Notes: generated by a model from the letters alone, not told the origin. DNA of 64,000 nt from Hyperoodon ampullatus (GCA_949752795.1 OX457068.1:53658516-53722515); one strand, 5' to 3'; counted from the stretch's first letter, positions 23,419 through 34,759 are shown. A program made the numbers and translations.

Positions 23419-26400
23419 TTAAATTCCATATATATGTGTCAGCATACAGTATTTGTCTTTCTCTTTCTGACTTACTTCACTCTGTATGACAGACTCTAGG
23501 TCCATCCACCTCATTACAAATAGTTCAATTTCATTTCTTTTTATGGCTGAGTAATATTCCATTGTATGTATGTGCCACATCTTCTTTACCCATTCATCCA
23601 ATGATGGACACTTAGGTTGTTTCCATCTCCGGGCTATTGTAAATAGGGCTGCTATGAACATTTTGGTACATGTCTCTTTTTGAATTATGGTTTTCTCAGG
23701 GTATATGCCCAGTAGTGGGATTGCAGGGTCATATGGTAGTTCTATTTGTAGTTTTTTAAGGAACCTCCATACCGTTCTCCATAGTGGCTGTACCAATTCA
23801 CATTCCCACCAGCAGTGCAAGAGTGTTCCCTTTTTTCCACACCCTCTCCAGCATTTATTGTTTCTAGATTTTTTGATGATGGCCATTCTGACTGGTGTGA
23901 GATGATATCTCATTGTAGTTTTGATTTGCATTTCTCTAATGATTAATGATGTTGAGCATCCTTTCATGTGTTTGTTGGCAGTCTGTATATCTTCTGTGGA
24001 GAAATGTCTATTTAGGTCTTCTGCCCATTTTTGGATTGGGTTGTTTGTTTTTTTGTTATTGAGCTGCATGAGCTGCTTATAAATTTTGGAGATTAATCCT
24101 TTGTCAGTTGCTTCATTTGCAAATATTTTCTCCCATTCTGAGGGTTGTCTTTTGGTCTTGTTTATGGTTTCCTTTGCTGTGCAAAAGCTTTTAAGTTTCA
24201 TTAGGTCCCATGTGTTTATTTTTGTCTTTATTTCCATTTCTCTAGGAGGTGGGTCAAAAAGGATCTTGCTGTGATTTATGTCATAGAGTGTTCTGCCTAT
24301 GTTGTCCTCTAAGAGTTTGATAGTGTCTGGCCTTACATTTAGGTCTTTAATCCATTTTGAGCTTATTTTTGTGTATGGTGTTAGGGAGTGATCGAATCTC
24401 ATACTTTTACATGTCCCTGTCCAGTTTTCCCAACACCACTTATTGAAGAGACTGTCCTTTCTCCACTGTACATTCCTGCCTCCTTTATCAAAGATAAGGT
24501 GACCATATGTCCGTGGGTTTATCTCTGGGCTTTCTATCCTGTTCCATTGATCTATCTTTCTGTTTCTGTGCCAGTACCATACTGTCTTGATTACTGCAGC
24601 TTTGTAGTATAGTCTGAAGTCAGGGAGCCTGATTCCTCCAGCTCCATTTTTCGTTCTCAAGATTGCTTTGGCTATTCGGGGTCTTTTGTGTTTCCATACA
24701 AATTGTGAAATTTTTTGTTCTAGTTCTGTGAAAAATGCCAGTGGTATTTTGATAGGGATTGCATTGAATCTGTAGATTGCTTTGGGTAGTAGAGTCATTT
24801 TCACAATGTTGATTCTTCCAATCCAAGAACATGGTACATCTCTCCATCTATTTGTATCATCTTTAATTTCTTTCATCAGTGTCTTATAATTTTCTGCATA
24901 CAGGTCTTTTGTCTCCTTAGGTAGGTTTATTCCTAGATATTTTATTCTTTTTGTTGCAATGGTAAATGGGAGTGTTTCCTTGATTTCACTTTCAGATTTT
25001 TCATCATTAGTATATAGGAATGCCAGAGATTTCTGTGCATTAATTTTGTATCCTGCAACTTTACCAAATTCATTGATTAGCTCTAGTAGTTTTCTGGTAG
25101 CATCTTTAGGATTCTCTATGTATAGTATCATGTCATCTGCAAACAGTGACAGCTTTACTTCTTCTTTTCCAATTTGGATTCCTTTTATTTGCTTTTCTTC
25201 TCTGATTGCTGTGGCTAAAACTTCCAAAACTATGTTGAATAAGAGTGGTGAGAGTGGGCAACCTTGTCTTGTTCCTGATCTTAGTGGAAATGGTTTCAGT
25301 TTTTCACCATTGAGGACGATGCTGGCTGTGGGTTTGTCATATATGGCCTTTATTATGTTGAGGAAAGTTCCCTCTATGCCTACTTTCTGCAGGGTTTTTA
25401 TCATGAATGGGTGTTGAATTTTGTCGAAAGCTTTCTCTGCATCTATTGAGATGATCATATGGTTTTTCTCCTTCAATTTGTTAATATGGTGTATCACGTT
25501 GATTGATTTGCGTATATTGAAGAATCCTTGCATTCCTGGGATAAACCCCACTTGATCATGGTGTATGATCCTTTTAATGTGCTGTTGGATTCTGTTTGCT
25601 AGTATTTTGTTGAGGATTTTTGCATCTATGTTCATCAGTGATATTGGCCTGTAGTTTTCTTTCTTTGTGACATCCTTGTCTGGTTTTGGTATCAAGGTGA
25701 TGGTGGCCTCGTAGAATGAGTTTGGGAGTGTTCCTCCCTCTGCTATATTTTGGAAGAGTTTGAGAAGGATAGGCGTTAGCTCTTCTCTAAATGCTTGATA
25801 GAATTCGCCTGTGAAGCCATCTGGTCCTGGGCTTTTGTTTGTTGGAAGATTTTTTATCACAGTTTCAATTTCAGTGCTTGTGATTGGTCTGTTCATATGT
25901 TCTATTTCTTCCTGATTCAGTCTTGGCAGGTTGTGCATTTCTAAGAATTTGTCCATTTCTTCCAGGTTGTCCATTTTATTGGCATAGAGTTGCTTATAGT
26001 AATCTCTCACGATCTTTTGTATTTCTGCAGTGTCAGTTGTTACTTCTCCTTTTTCATTTCTAATTCTATTGATTTGAGTCTTCTCCCTTTTTTTCTTGAT
26101 GAGTCTGGCTAATGGTTTATCAATTTTGTTTATCTTCTCAAAGAACCAGCTTTTAGTTTTATTGATCTTTGCTATTGTTTCCTTCATTTCTTTTTCATTT
26201 ATTTCTGATCTGATTTTTATGATTTCTTTCCTTCTGCTAACTTTGGGATGTTTTTGTTCTTCTTTCTCTAATTGCTTTAGGTGCAAGGTTAGGTTGTTTA
26301 GTCGAGATATTTCCTGTTTCTTAAGGTGGGATTGTATTGCTATAAACTTCCCTCTTAGAACTGCTTTTGCTGCATCCCATAGGTTTTGGGTCGTCGTGTC

Positions 26401-27237
26401 TCCATTGTCATTTGTTTCTAGGTATTTTTTTATTTCCTCTTTGATTTCTTCAGTGATCACTTCGTTATTAAGTAATGTATTGTTTAGCCTCCATGTGTTT
26501 GTATTTTTTATAGCTCTTTTCCTGTAATTGATATCTAGTCTCATAGCATTGTGGTCGGAAAAGATACTTGATACAATTTCAATTTTCTTAAATTTACCAA
26601 GGCTTGATTTGTGACCCAAGATATGATCTATCCTGGAGAATGTTCCATGAGCACTTGAGAAAAATGTGTATTCTGTTGTTTTTGGATGGAATGTCCTATA
26701 AATATCAATTAAGTCCATCTTGTTTAATGTATCATTTAAAGCTTGTGTTTCCTTATTTATTTTCATTTTGGATGATCTGTCCATTGGTGAAAGTGGGGTG
26801 TTAAAGTCCCCTACTATGATTGTGTTACTGTCGATTTCTCCTTTTATGGCTGTTAGTGTTTGCCTTATGTATTGAGGTGCTCCTATGTTGGGTGCATAAA
26901 TATTTACAATTGTTATATCTTCTTCTTGGATCGATCCCTTGATCATTATGTAGTGTCCTTCTTTGTCTCTTCTAGTAGTCTTTATTTTAAAGTCTATTTT
27001 GTCTGATATGAGAATTGCTACTCCAGCTTTCTTTTGGTTTCCATTTGCATGGAATATCTTTTTCCATCCCCTTACTTTCAGTCTGTATGTGTCTCTAGGT
27101 CTGAAGTGGGTCTCTTGTAGACAGCATATATATGGGTCTTGTTTTTGTATCCATTCAGCCAATCTGTGTCTTTTGGTGGGAGCGTTTAGTCCATTTACAT
27201 TTAAGGTAATTATCGATATGTATGTTCCTATTCCCAT
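23419..27237 (-). CDS. L1-B ORF2p: endonuclease / reverse transcriptase, intact
   Basis: 1272 aa, against 1275 in the well-studied human protein. The endonuclease domain (about 1-235) keeps the expected catalytic and DNA-contact residues: N13, E42, Y114, D144, N146, D204, D228 and H229. The RT domain (about 500-770) keeps D599 and the FADD palm motif at 699-702 (D701, D702). The C-terminal zinc-finger-like motif CX3CX7HX4C is C1129, C1133, H1141, C1146. The protein nicks target DNA and primes reverse transcription on L1 or SINE RNA, acting in cis on its own RNA. The start is the first ATG after the 58-nt gap from ORF1. No stop or frameshift is seen. It could have mobilised SINEs such as the one at 18496. 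Confidence 0.93.
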   Translation of the reverse strand: MGIGTYISIITLNVNGLNAPTKRHRLAEWIQKQDPYICCLQETHFRPRDTYRLKVRGWKKIFHANGNQKKAGVAILISDKIDFKIKTTRRDKEGHYIMIKGSIQEEDITIVNIYAPNIGAPQYIRQTLTAIKGEIDSNTIIVGDFNTPLSPMDRSSKMKINKETQALNDTLNKMDLIDIYRTFHPKTTEYTFFSSAHGTFSRIDHILGHKSSLGKFKKIEIVSSIFSDHNAMRLDINYRKRAIKNTNTWRLNNTLLNNEVITEEIKEEIKKYLETNDNGDTTTQNLWDAAKAVLRGKFIAIQSHLKKQEISRLNNLTLHLKQLEKEEQKHPKVSRRKEIIKIRSEINEKEMKETIAKINKTKSWFFEKINKIDKPLARLIKKKREKTQINRIRNEKGEVTTDTAEIQKIVRDYYKQLYANKMDNLEEMDKFLEMHNLPRLNQEEIEHMNRPITSTEIETVIKNLPTNKSPGPDGFTGEFYQAFREELTPILLKLFQNIAEGGTLPNSFYEATITLIPKPDKDVTKKENYRPISLMNIDAKILNKILANRIQQHIKRIIHHDQVGFIPGMQGFFNIRKSINVIHHINKLKEKNHMIISIDAEKAFDKIQHPFMIKTLQKVGIEGTFLNIIKAIYDKPTASIVLNGEKLKPFPLRSGTRQGCPLSPLLFNIVLEVLATAIREEKQIKGIQIGKEEVKLSLFADDMILYIENPKDATRKLLELINEFGKVAGYKINAQKSLAFLYTNDEKSESEIKETLPFTIATKRIKYLGINLPKETKDLYAENYKTLMKEIKDDTNRWRDVPCSWIGRINIVKMTLLPKAIYRFNAIPIKIPLAFFTELEQKISQFVWKHKRPRIAKAILRTKNGAGGIRLPDFRLYYKAAVIKTVWYWHRNRKIDQWNRIESPEINPRTYGHLIFDKGGRNVQWRKDSLFNKWCWENWTGTCKSMRFDHSLTPYTKISSKWIKDLNVRPDTIKLLEDNIGRTLYDINHSKILFDPPPREMEIKTKINTWDLMKLKSFCTAKETINKTKRQPSEWEKIFANEATDKGLISKIYKQLMQLNNKKTNNPIQKWAEDLNRHFSTEDIQTANKHMKGCSTSLIIREMQIKTTMRYHLTPVRMAIIKKSRNNKCWRGCGKKGTLLHCWWECELVQPLWRTVWRFLKKLQIELPYDPAIPLLGIYPEKTIIQKETCTKMFIAALFTIARRWKQPKCPSLDEWVKKMWHIHTMEYYSAIKRNEIELFVMRWMDLESVIQSEVSQKEKDKYCMLTHIYGI

Positions 27238-27295
27238 TTTCTTAATTGTTTTGGGTTCGTTATTGTAGGTCTTTTCCTTCTGTTGTGTTTCTTGC

Positions 27296-28189
27296 CTAGA
27301 GAAGTTCCTTTAGCATTTGTTGTAAAGCTGGTTTGGTGGTGCTGAACTCTCTCAGCTTTTGCTTGTCTGTAAAGGTTTTAATTTCTCCATCAAATCTGAA
27401 TGAGATCCTTGCTGGGTAGAGTAATCTTGGTTGCAGGTTTCTCTCCTTCATCACTTTAATTATGTCCTGCCACTCCCTTCTGGCTTGTAGAGTTTCTGCT
27501 GAGAGATCAGCTGTTATCCTGATGGGGATTCCCTTGTGTGTTATTTGTTGTTTTTGCCTTGCTGCTTTTAATATGATTTCTTTGTGTTTAATTTTTGACA
27601 GTTTGATTAATATGTGTCTTGGCGTATTTCTCCTTGGATTTATTCTGTATGGGACTCTCTGTGCTTCTTGGACTTGATTAACTATTTCCTTTCCCATATT
27701 AGGGAAGTTTTCAACTATAATCTCTTCAAATATTTTCTCAGTCCCTTTCTTTTTCTCTTCTTCTTCTGGAACCCCTATAATTCGAATGTTGGTGCGTTTA
27801 ATGTTGTCCCAGAGGTCTCTGATATTGTCCTCTGTTCTTTTCATTCTTTTCTCTTTATTTTGCTCTGCATTAGTTATTTCCACTATTTTATCTTCCACCT
27901 CACTTATCCGTTCTTCTGCCTCAGTTATTCTGCTATTGATCCCATCTAGAGTATTTTTCATTTCATTTATTGTGTTTTTAATCGATGCTTGATTCATCTT
28001 TAGTTCTACTAGGTCCTTGTTAACTGTTTCTTGCATTTTGTCTATTCTATTTCCAAGATTTTGGATCATCTTTACTATCATTATTCTGAATTCTTTTTCA
28101 GATAGACTGCCTATTACCTCTTCATTTGTTAGGTCTGGTGGGTTTTTATCTTGCTCCTTCTCCTGCTGTGTGTTTTTCTGTCTTCTCAT
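27296..28189 (-). CDS. L1-B ORF1p: RNA-binding trimeric chaperone, intact
   Basis: 297 aa, shorter than the human 338 aa, mainly in the N-terminal and coiled-coil part. Heptad-rich coiled coil spans about 38-118. The RRM begins near the RIIGVPE motif (136-142). The C-terminal domain (about 226-297) contains the basic R-x-LYPAR-x-S block at 255-263. The start ATG (28189-28187) is preceded in frame by stops in the 5'UTR. ORF1p binds L1 RNA in cis and acts as a nucleic-acid chaperone with ORF2p in the cytoplasmic RNP. No premature stop; the charged coil lacks the 7-residue insertion seen in L1-C. Confidence 0.92.
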   Translation of the reverse strand: MRRQKNTQQEKEQDKNPPDLTNEEVIGSLSEKEFRIMIVKMIQNLGNRIDKMQETVNKDLVELKMNQASIKNTINEMKNTLDGINSRITEAEERISEVEDKIVEITNAEQNKEKRMKRTEDNIRDLWDNIKRTNIRIIGVPEEEEKKKGTEKIFEEIIVENFPNMGKEIVNQVQEAQRVPYRINPRRNTPRHILIKLSKIKHKEIILKAARQKQQITHKGIPIRITADLSAETLQARREWQDIIKVMKERNLQPRLLYPARISFRFDGEIKTFTDKQKLREFSTTKPALQQMLKELL

Positions 28190-29674
28190 TTTGCTTATGT
28201 TACTGTGTTTGGGGTCTCCTTTTTGCCGGCTGCAGGTTCGTAGTTCCTGTTGTTTTTGGTGTCTGTCCCCAGTGGCTAAGGTTGGTTTAGTGGGTTGTGT
28301 AGGTTTCCTGGTCGAGGGGACTAGTGCCTGTGTTCTGGTGGATGAGGCTGGATCTTGTCTTTCTGGTGGGCAGGTCCACGTCTGGTGGTGTGTTTTGGGG
28401 TGTCTGTGGACTTTTTATGATTTTAGGCCACCTCTCTGCTAATGGGTGGCGTTGTGTTCCTGTCTTGCTAGTTGTTTGGCATAGGGTGTCCAGCACTGTA
28501 GCTTGCTGGTCGTTGAGTGAAGCTGGGTGCTGGTGTTGAGATGGAGATCTCTGGAAGATTTTCGCCGTTTGATATTATGTGGAGCTGGGAGGTCTCTTGT
28601 GGACCAGTGTCCTGAAGTTGGCTCTCCCACCTCAGAGGCACAGTACTGACTCCTGGCTCCTCAATTTGGGATGATTTGTTGTCTATTCATGTATTCCACA
28701 GATGCAGGGTACATCAAGTTGATTGTGGAGCTTTAATCCGCTGCTTCTGAGGCTGCTGGGAGAGGTTTCCCTTTCTCTTCTTTGTTCTCACAGCTCCCGG
28801 GTCTCAGCTTTGGATTTGGCCCCGCCTCTGCGTGTAGGTCGCCGGAGGGCGTCTGTTCTTCGCTCAGACAGGAAAGGGTTAAAGGAGCAGCCTCTTCGGG
28901 AACTCTGGCTCACTCAGGCCGGGCGGGAGGGAGGGGCACGGAGTGCGGGGCGAGCCTGCAGCGGCAGAGGTCGGCGTGACGTTGCACCAGCCCGAGGCGC
29001 GCCGTGCGTTCTCCCAGGGAAGCCGCCCCTGGATCCCGGGACCCCGGCAGTGGTGGGCTGCTCAGGCTCCCGGAAGGGCGGTGTGGACAGTGACCTGCGC
29101 TCGCACACGGGCTTCTTGGCGGCGGCAGCAGCAGCCCCAGCGTCCCACGCCCGTCACTGGGCTCCGCGCTTTCAGTCGCGACTCGCGCCCGTCTGTGGAG
29201 CCCCTTTAAGCAGCGCTCTTAATCCCCTCTCCTCGCGCAGCAGGAAACCAAGAGGGAAGAACAAGTCTCTTGCCTCTTCGGCAGCTCCAGAGTTCTCCCG
29301 GACTCCCTCCCGGCCAGCTGTGGCACACTAGCCCCCTTCAGGCTGAGTTCTCGCCGCCAGCCCCAGTCCTCTCCCTGCGCTCTGACCGAAGCCCGAGCCT
29401 CAGCTTCCAGCGCCGCCCGCCCCGGCGGGCGAGCAGACAAGCCTCTCGGGCTGGTGAGTGCCGCTCGGCACCGATCCTCTGTGCGGGAATCTCTCCGCTT
29501 TGCCCTACCCAGGTATGTGGGGAGTTTCTTGCCTTTTGGGAGGTCTGGGGTCTTCTGCCAGCGTTCAGTAGGTGTTCTGTAGGAGTTGTTCCACGTGTAG
29601 CTGTATTTCTGGTGTATCCGTGAGGAGGAAGGTGATCTCCGCGTCTTACTCTTCCGCCATCTTACCCGGAAGTC
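28190..29674 (-). promoter_or_regulatory. L1-B 5'UTR / internal promoter
   Basis: 1.48 kb, CpG-rich between about 28780 and 29500, unlike the CpG-depleted equivalents in L1-A and L1-D. The sense tip has an AAGATGGC YY1-type site (plus strand gccatctt, 29656-29663) and, on the opposite strand, CCGGAAGT (29666-29673), a good ETS-type motif right at the start. Two segments found in the other copies are absent: the simple-repeat block (junction 28656/28657) and 183 bases at 29499-29506. An antisense open frame of 202 codons lies at 28723-29331. Methylation-sensitive transcription is expected of such CpG-rich L1 promoters. Confidence 0.8.
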
Positions 29675-29688
29675 TATATACCATTTTA
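29675..29688. repeat. Target-site duplication of L1-B, right copy
   Basis: tatataccatttta, identical to 23050-23063. Confidence 0.95.
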
Positions 29689-29954
29689 GATACAGACCCA
29701 CAGTCCGTTTGAAAATCTTAGGATCAGATATGTTTCTGAATTTTAAAATGATAATACAGTATATACAACAATGTCTGGAGCACAAACCTATAAACATATT
29801 AATATTCTGGAGTCAAACCTCTGAATTTTCATACTGTATTGGCAGCTTAATGTTAGCTCAGGTCTGGTTTTGCTCTCAAGTGAATTCGAGTCAGTTTTCA
29901 GTAGTCTCTGCTTATTGGAAGTTTGAACAAGAATTGTGGGTGACATCTAGTTTT
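29689..29954 (+). other. Possible ERV internal sequence, no ORF
   Basis: Directly continues the ERV leader cut by L1-B if the target-site duplication is collapsed. No coding feature is visible. Confidence 0.3.
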
Positions 29955-30223
29955 CCAGGAGAGAACTGTTTCATTTTTAAAAAATTAAAAAAAAAATTAT
30001 CTTGGAGTATAGTTGATTCACAGTGTTGTGTTAGTTTTAGGTGTTCAGCAGAGTGATTCAGTTGTACATATACATGTATCCATTTTTTTTTCAAATTCTT
30101 TTCCCATTTAGGTTATTACAGAATATTGAGCAGAGTTCCCTGTGCTGTACAGTAGGTCCCTGTTGGTTATCTATTTTAAGTATAGCAGTGTGTACATGTC
30201 AATCCCAAACCCAGGAGAGAACT
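29955..30223 (-). mobile_element. 5'-truncated L1 3' end with 13-bp TSD
   Basis: The insert at 29968-30210 is the reverse-complement L1 3' end: an A/T-rich tail, then 'gttgtgttagttttaggtgt', 'cagagtgattcagttgtaca' and 'cagtaggtccctgttggtta'. The flanking ccaggagagaact at 29955-29967 and 30211-30223 is an exact 13-bp target-site duplication. Confidence 0.9.
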
Positions 30224-30384
30224 CTTGACATTCTTTTAGGTTGCAAGCTATTGTCTCTTTTACTGTATCATCTGGCTCTTCTTATTTATTCTTTAGTTTT
30301 TGATATCTGCTTCAGAACTTTCTTTTGGATTTGGATTTGTGTATGTGTGTGCAGGTGACTTTAGGGAAGCATAATTTAAATGAC

Positions 30385-30735
30385 TTAAATTTCACCTATT
30401 TTGAGTTTACAATTTGATGGGTTTTAGTAAATGGGCACAGTCATGAAACCATCATAACTTTGAAGGTTTAAACATTTTTACCACCCTCAAAAGTTTCCTC
30501 TTGTATCATTGCAGTCAATTTCCCCTCCCACTCCAGCTTTGGGCCAGACAATCGCCGATGTCGTCTCTGTGTCTGGCTTCTTTCACTTAGCTTAATGGTT
30601 CGAGATCCATGTCATTGTGTATATATATCAGTATTTTGTTCTTTTTTTTTTCTGAGTGGTATTCCCAAATGTGTATAACTGGTGAATGGATCAATAATAT
30701 ATGGTACTTCTCTATTGCAAATAAGCAATAAAAAG
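30385..30735 (-). mobile_element. Ancient L1M 3'UTR fragment
   Basis: The plus strand reads as the antisense of an L1M 3' region: 'ggttttagtaaatgggcaca', then 'ttgcagtcaatttcccctcc' and 'tgtctggcttctttcactta', ending near 'ctgagtggtattcccaaatg'. Decayed, with internal gaps. Confidence 0.7.
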
Positions 30736-31725
30736 GTCTTGTGTTTCTAATCTGTTATCCAACTTACCAGTCTTGAATCCCTGCTCAACATCAGATGCTT
30801 TCTCAGGTTAAGAGCCCCCTCACTTTCATTAAAAGCCTTAAGTAAGCAAGACTTTTACTAGCACCTAAGCCTACAGGGCTCAATTAAGCAACTGGGCTTA
30901 GATAGTACAGTGCACTGGAGAAACTTAGAAACTTAACTGCCCTCTCGCTGCCTCAGTAGATCACAGCCATGACCCTCCATGACCCACATCCAGCTATGTA
31001 TCCATGCAGGAAAGACTTTCCAATGATTATCAACTTGGCCATTCTGAGGAAGGAACCAATACTTTTTCTACTAGGACCAGTAGAATCTTTCTGCCTACTG
31101 CATGGAATGGAATTCAGAGATTTAGAGGTGTGCCCAATATTCCCTATTGCAGGTGGGTATAGCTGAATCAGGAATCTAGGGGAAAGCCTTTCCCATCTAT
31201 GGCCAATCTTAAGCCCTTCTTTGAGCCCAAATAAGTTTACTAGGAAAAGAGGTCTCAGAGTATTATGTTCTCTCTACACTTAGGAATTTTGGGGGGGCAG
31301 TGACATGTTAAAAGTAGCCAGAAATTGAGTGAAGGAAAACCAGGATGGAGAGTCAGTGATCAATTGACTAAGTGGAGTCTAATAAACTTGCCTGACTCCA
31401 AGTGGTGTCAACTCCACCATGCTGTTGGTTATGAGGAGAATCATCTATTTTCAGGACCTAGCCCAGGCCTAGTGATAGGATGTCTTGTCTGTGGAAGGGG
31501 CCATTCATCCCAATGGAAATGTTCATACAGCAGGACAAGGTCTTACCAAGTTGCTCTCAGGATTCTATGGAGGCTATGAGACTAGACACAATTGTCATTT
31601 ACACTTTATGGCTAGAGGCAGAGCTGGGGACAGGGCAAGCTATAGGAAGGATAAGAGATAAAGATACTACTATTCTAAAACTTCAGCAATTTTTTTGTCC
31701 TGTTTCTCAGTATTTACATCTGTTT
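30736..31725. other. Unassigned sequence, possibly ERV internal
   Basis: No recognised domain. It lies between the split ERV leader and the zinc-knuckle remnant, so it may be decayed internal region. Open frames at 30969-31166 and 31325-31579 show no family features. Confidence 0.25.
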
Positions 31726-31729
31726 AGTT

Positions 31730-31870
31730 GCTACTTTATTTTCTTGCTTTGGGAGGTATTTAACTTATCTGTATCTAATTTTCCTAATTAGAGAAATGGA
31801 ATTATTATTATTATTATCTCACAGGATTATTGTGAAGATTAAATGCAGTGACACATGTAGTACTCTTAGG
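31730..31870 (+). repeat. MIR SINE fragment
   Basis: The MIR block 'tcacaggattattgtgaagattaaatg' follows an (ATT)n expansion at the usual 'ggataataata' position (31800-31818). Consensus orientation. Confidence 0.65.
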
Positions 31871-33286
31871 ATAGTAATCCTGGAGACTAACAGTGCCTCA
31901 ATGAAATGAAGTCACTGTTACCTTATCTAATAATATTTTTCAGGGCAGGAAATATTTTGGTGAGCTTATGGATTATATATAGGTAACACAGAGGGGATAA
32001 TGTGTTTAGTATCATGATATAAATCTGTGTCATTGTGACAGAGCTGTATGTCTACAGATTATTATGCTGACCCAGGCATGACTGTGAGGCTGAGAATGAG
32101 AAGAACCAACCCCCCTTCACATATATATACACACACACACACATTCTGCATCTTGAGGTGCTGTGGAAGAGTCAGTACTTCAAATAGGAGGAAAAAGTCT
32201 AAGCATTCCAACTGGGGGCATGGTTATATGGGAGGTACAGCCTATCCAACCTAGAAATTCTCACGTTTTGTAGCAAATGTTGAGAGATTTTCTCTATTGT
32301 AAATCTATTACCTTGAAGCCTTTGATAAAAAAATCTTAAACTCCTTCCTATAGTCTGGTCTTATCTATTGTTTAGAGTAGGCTCCATGCCTGCTTCAGAT
32401 GATGTAGTCAAGGCACAGCAGTGGTCGCCTGTGGGACTCAGTTTTGGTTTGGGGAGAGGTGATGTAAGGGGAGAAAGCAATATTATCCTCTGAAAAAGCT
32501 GGTTGCTTAAGTGACAGAAAGCATTCCTTGGAAATTCCCAGAATTCCTGGAGATAAATATCTGGTAAAGTATTGCACTTCCTATGAACTCAAGTAGGATG
32601 GGAACTCAAGTGACTGTTAAATGGGCATTAATGAAATTTACAAATATGGAAGCCAGCAGGAGTGGGGAAAGAAGAAACCTTCACACTCCTGATGATTGCA
32701 CTCAGAAGTAGTACTTACGCTGCCTTCACAGGTTTCCTTGGACAAAGTTTCTCAGACATCTCAGACAGTCTTTCCTCAGGGTAGAGACAATAGAAGTGCC
32801 TGTAGGTTTTCTAGCCCCTGATGAGACGGTATTCTCGTTGGCTCTGCAGAGATCCCACTTCACAAGAAAGCATGGGTGGTCATAGTGCTTATTTCTCACC
32901 AGTTGATTAAAATCCAGTGGTGAGATGATCTGCAGCATCAACCACAAAACCAGTTACACTAGGTCTATGTGGGCTTTCCAGAGCCCTACCTACTACACTG
33001 AAGACATCTCCTCAAAAACCCAGCACATGGCAGGGCCAGTGACACCAGTTTCCACCACTACAAGCAGTACTAAGAATGGACTGATCCAGCAAACATCTTC
33101 AGGCTGAACTGGCTAACATATCCAAATGCTTTGACTCCCAGGACTTGTAGGGTGACCTTGTGCTGTGTGTGAATATGGGCTTGGAGATTTAGCTATGGAT
33201 TCAATTCTCCTTGGAGTTGTCATTGAATTTTTTCCCTGCATTCCACAGCACACATATCTGCAATGAGAGCAGGAAGAAAGTAATTT
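31871..33286. other. Unassigned sequence, possibly ERV internal
   Basis: Contains a short (CA)n at about 32130-32144. No gene recognised. The frame at 32925-33107 is rich in Ser/Thr and matches no family I know. Confidence 0.25.
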
Positions 33287-33547
33287 ATGTCTTCCCCTGC
33301 AACCCTTTGGTACCTGAAATATGGTTTTGCCACCAGTCAGGATAAACATGCTTATTGTGGCCATGTAGGCCAATATGCATATAATTGCCACAAAATTGCT
33401 ATAGAGGAACTGGCTGTAAATTTTCCAGCCATGATGGAGAGGAAATTTCTCAGCTACATAAAAGTTAGAGAAAACAAGTATTTGCTTCTAAGACCTACGC
33501 AAGGTGATTTGGGAGCAGAAAAGACAAGGGAACACGTTCAAACCTAG
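33287..33547 (+). pseudogene. Possible decayed retroviral nucleocapsid zinc knuckle
   Basis: An 86-codon frame. At residues 21-34 (33347-33388) the spacing of a CX2CX4HX4C knuckle is kept. Only C24 and C34 survive: position 21 is His instead of Cys and position 29 is Gln instead of His. The surrounding glycines G25 and G28, plus A31 and N33, fit the usual G-x-x-G-H-x-A-x-x-C pattern of retroviral nucleocapsids. It is on the same strand as, and downstream of, the ERV-L-like LTR at 22016. It could be the tail of a degraded gag. A chance match is possible; no flanking capsid or protease was recognised. Confidence 0.35.
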
Positions 33548-34755
33548 CAGGCTACCCTTCTCGCCCTCTCTTATCATGTAAGTAAGACATACAAGTATGG
33601 GAGTTGTGCATTTCTGTGACACACAGTATGATGGCTATCAACCTGGACATAAAGATAGGAGCCCATGGTGGGAAGTCCACATTGAGTGCAAGTATTTCCA
33701 CTCAATATTTTCCATCTATTAGTGGAGAACCTTACCCTTCACTTACCAAGGAGCTCTGCCAAAGGCAGTTCTTAAACCCCACCCATACTCCAACTTTTCT
33801 TGCCTGTCTCTGTCCTAGAACTCCAAACACACATTCTGTTTCCTGAGAGGTGTTTTTCAGACCAGGACTGTAAGAGCTTCTCCAACATTGTGAATGAGCT
33901 TACTCAAATGCCATGGTGCCCAGCACCTGTGTCTCTGCCTGTCAGGCAAAGTAGAGGAGCACTGTGCCTCAAACAGGAAAGCTCCCTTTATCTCTGTTTC
34001 CACAGACTTTGTCTACCTACCCTCCCTTCCCTCTTCATCCCCCAGTCATCGACCAGCCTTTTGTGTCTGGTTCCAGTGGGCTTTATGCTCTATCTGGCCT
34101 GAGTAATGACATTTGAAGTATTTTGTGTACTCAGACTTGCTCTCCTTTGCACTCCACATTCTTACACATGGAGATATTCAGGAGACTTATATTATTCAGA
34201 TGTCTGATGCTAAGACTGTTCACATCTCCCACAGAGCTCTCTGATGGGAGCTCACCCATTACCTGAGAAAATAGAGGGAATGGCAACAAGGAAGATGGGA
34301 TAATGCAGCAGAAACTGGATAGAGTACTCATGCTTGCCTCGAGAAGAAGCCACCTTATGCTTTGCCATCAGGAGTCCTGGAAAAATGCCCTTAGCTAATT
34401 CCTGTCACAGCTTCATTGTCCTGTCTTTTGATTTCTTACCCTGCTCTTTTTCACCTATGCATTACTTCAATCATCAGAGATTTAATGAAACACTTTTTAC
34501 ATAATTGTCTGTAATAAATGCAAAAACATTAAAAAAAATAAGGACATATTTTGAGCTGAAGGAGCTCAGTCTAGTGAGAAACAAGCCTTCTAATATTTAT
34601 AAGTAAAAAATTACAATATAACATGATATGGGCTTTCTCATCTGTTGCTTAAAGTGACAGTGGGAGAAAACATTAATTCTACTTAAAGATTTCAGGAGAT
34701 TCAAAGGAATTAGTGCTTGAGTTGAGATTTAAAGAATGGGTAGGGGTTTTCTATA
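33548..34755. other. Unrecognised intergenic sequence
   Basis: No repeat or gene could be assigned, and no second copy of the 22 kb LTR was found here. Confidence 0.4.
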
Positions 34756-34759
34756 TTTT

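Larger units (their letters stand above)
23064..29674 (-). mobile_element. L1-B: full-length young L1 with both ORFs intact
   Basis: 6.6 kb element in reverse orientation. It has an interrupted poly(A) tail (T-rich 23064-23106), a short 3'UTR, ORF2, a 58-nt spacer, ORF1 and a CpG-rich 5'UTR whose sense tip is GACTTCCGGGTAAGATGG. The perfect 14-bp target-site duplication and open frames mark a recent insertion. Compared with A, C and D the 5'UTR has two clean gaps. One sits at 28656/28657 (splice-like) and one at 29499-29506 (8-bp microhomology). It inserted into or beside the ERV leader. On sequence alone it could encode a functional retrotransposon; promoter activity after the 5'UTR losses is unknown. 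Confidence 0.95.
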
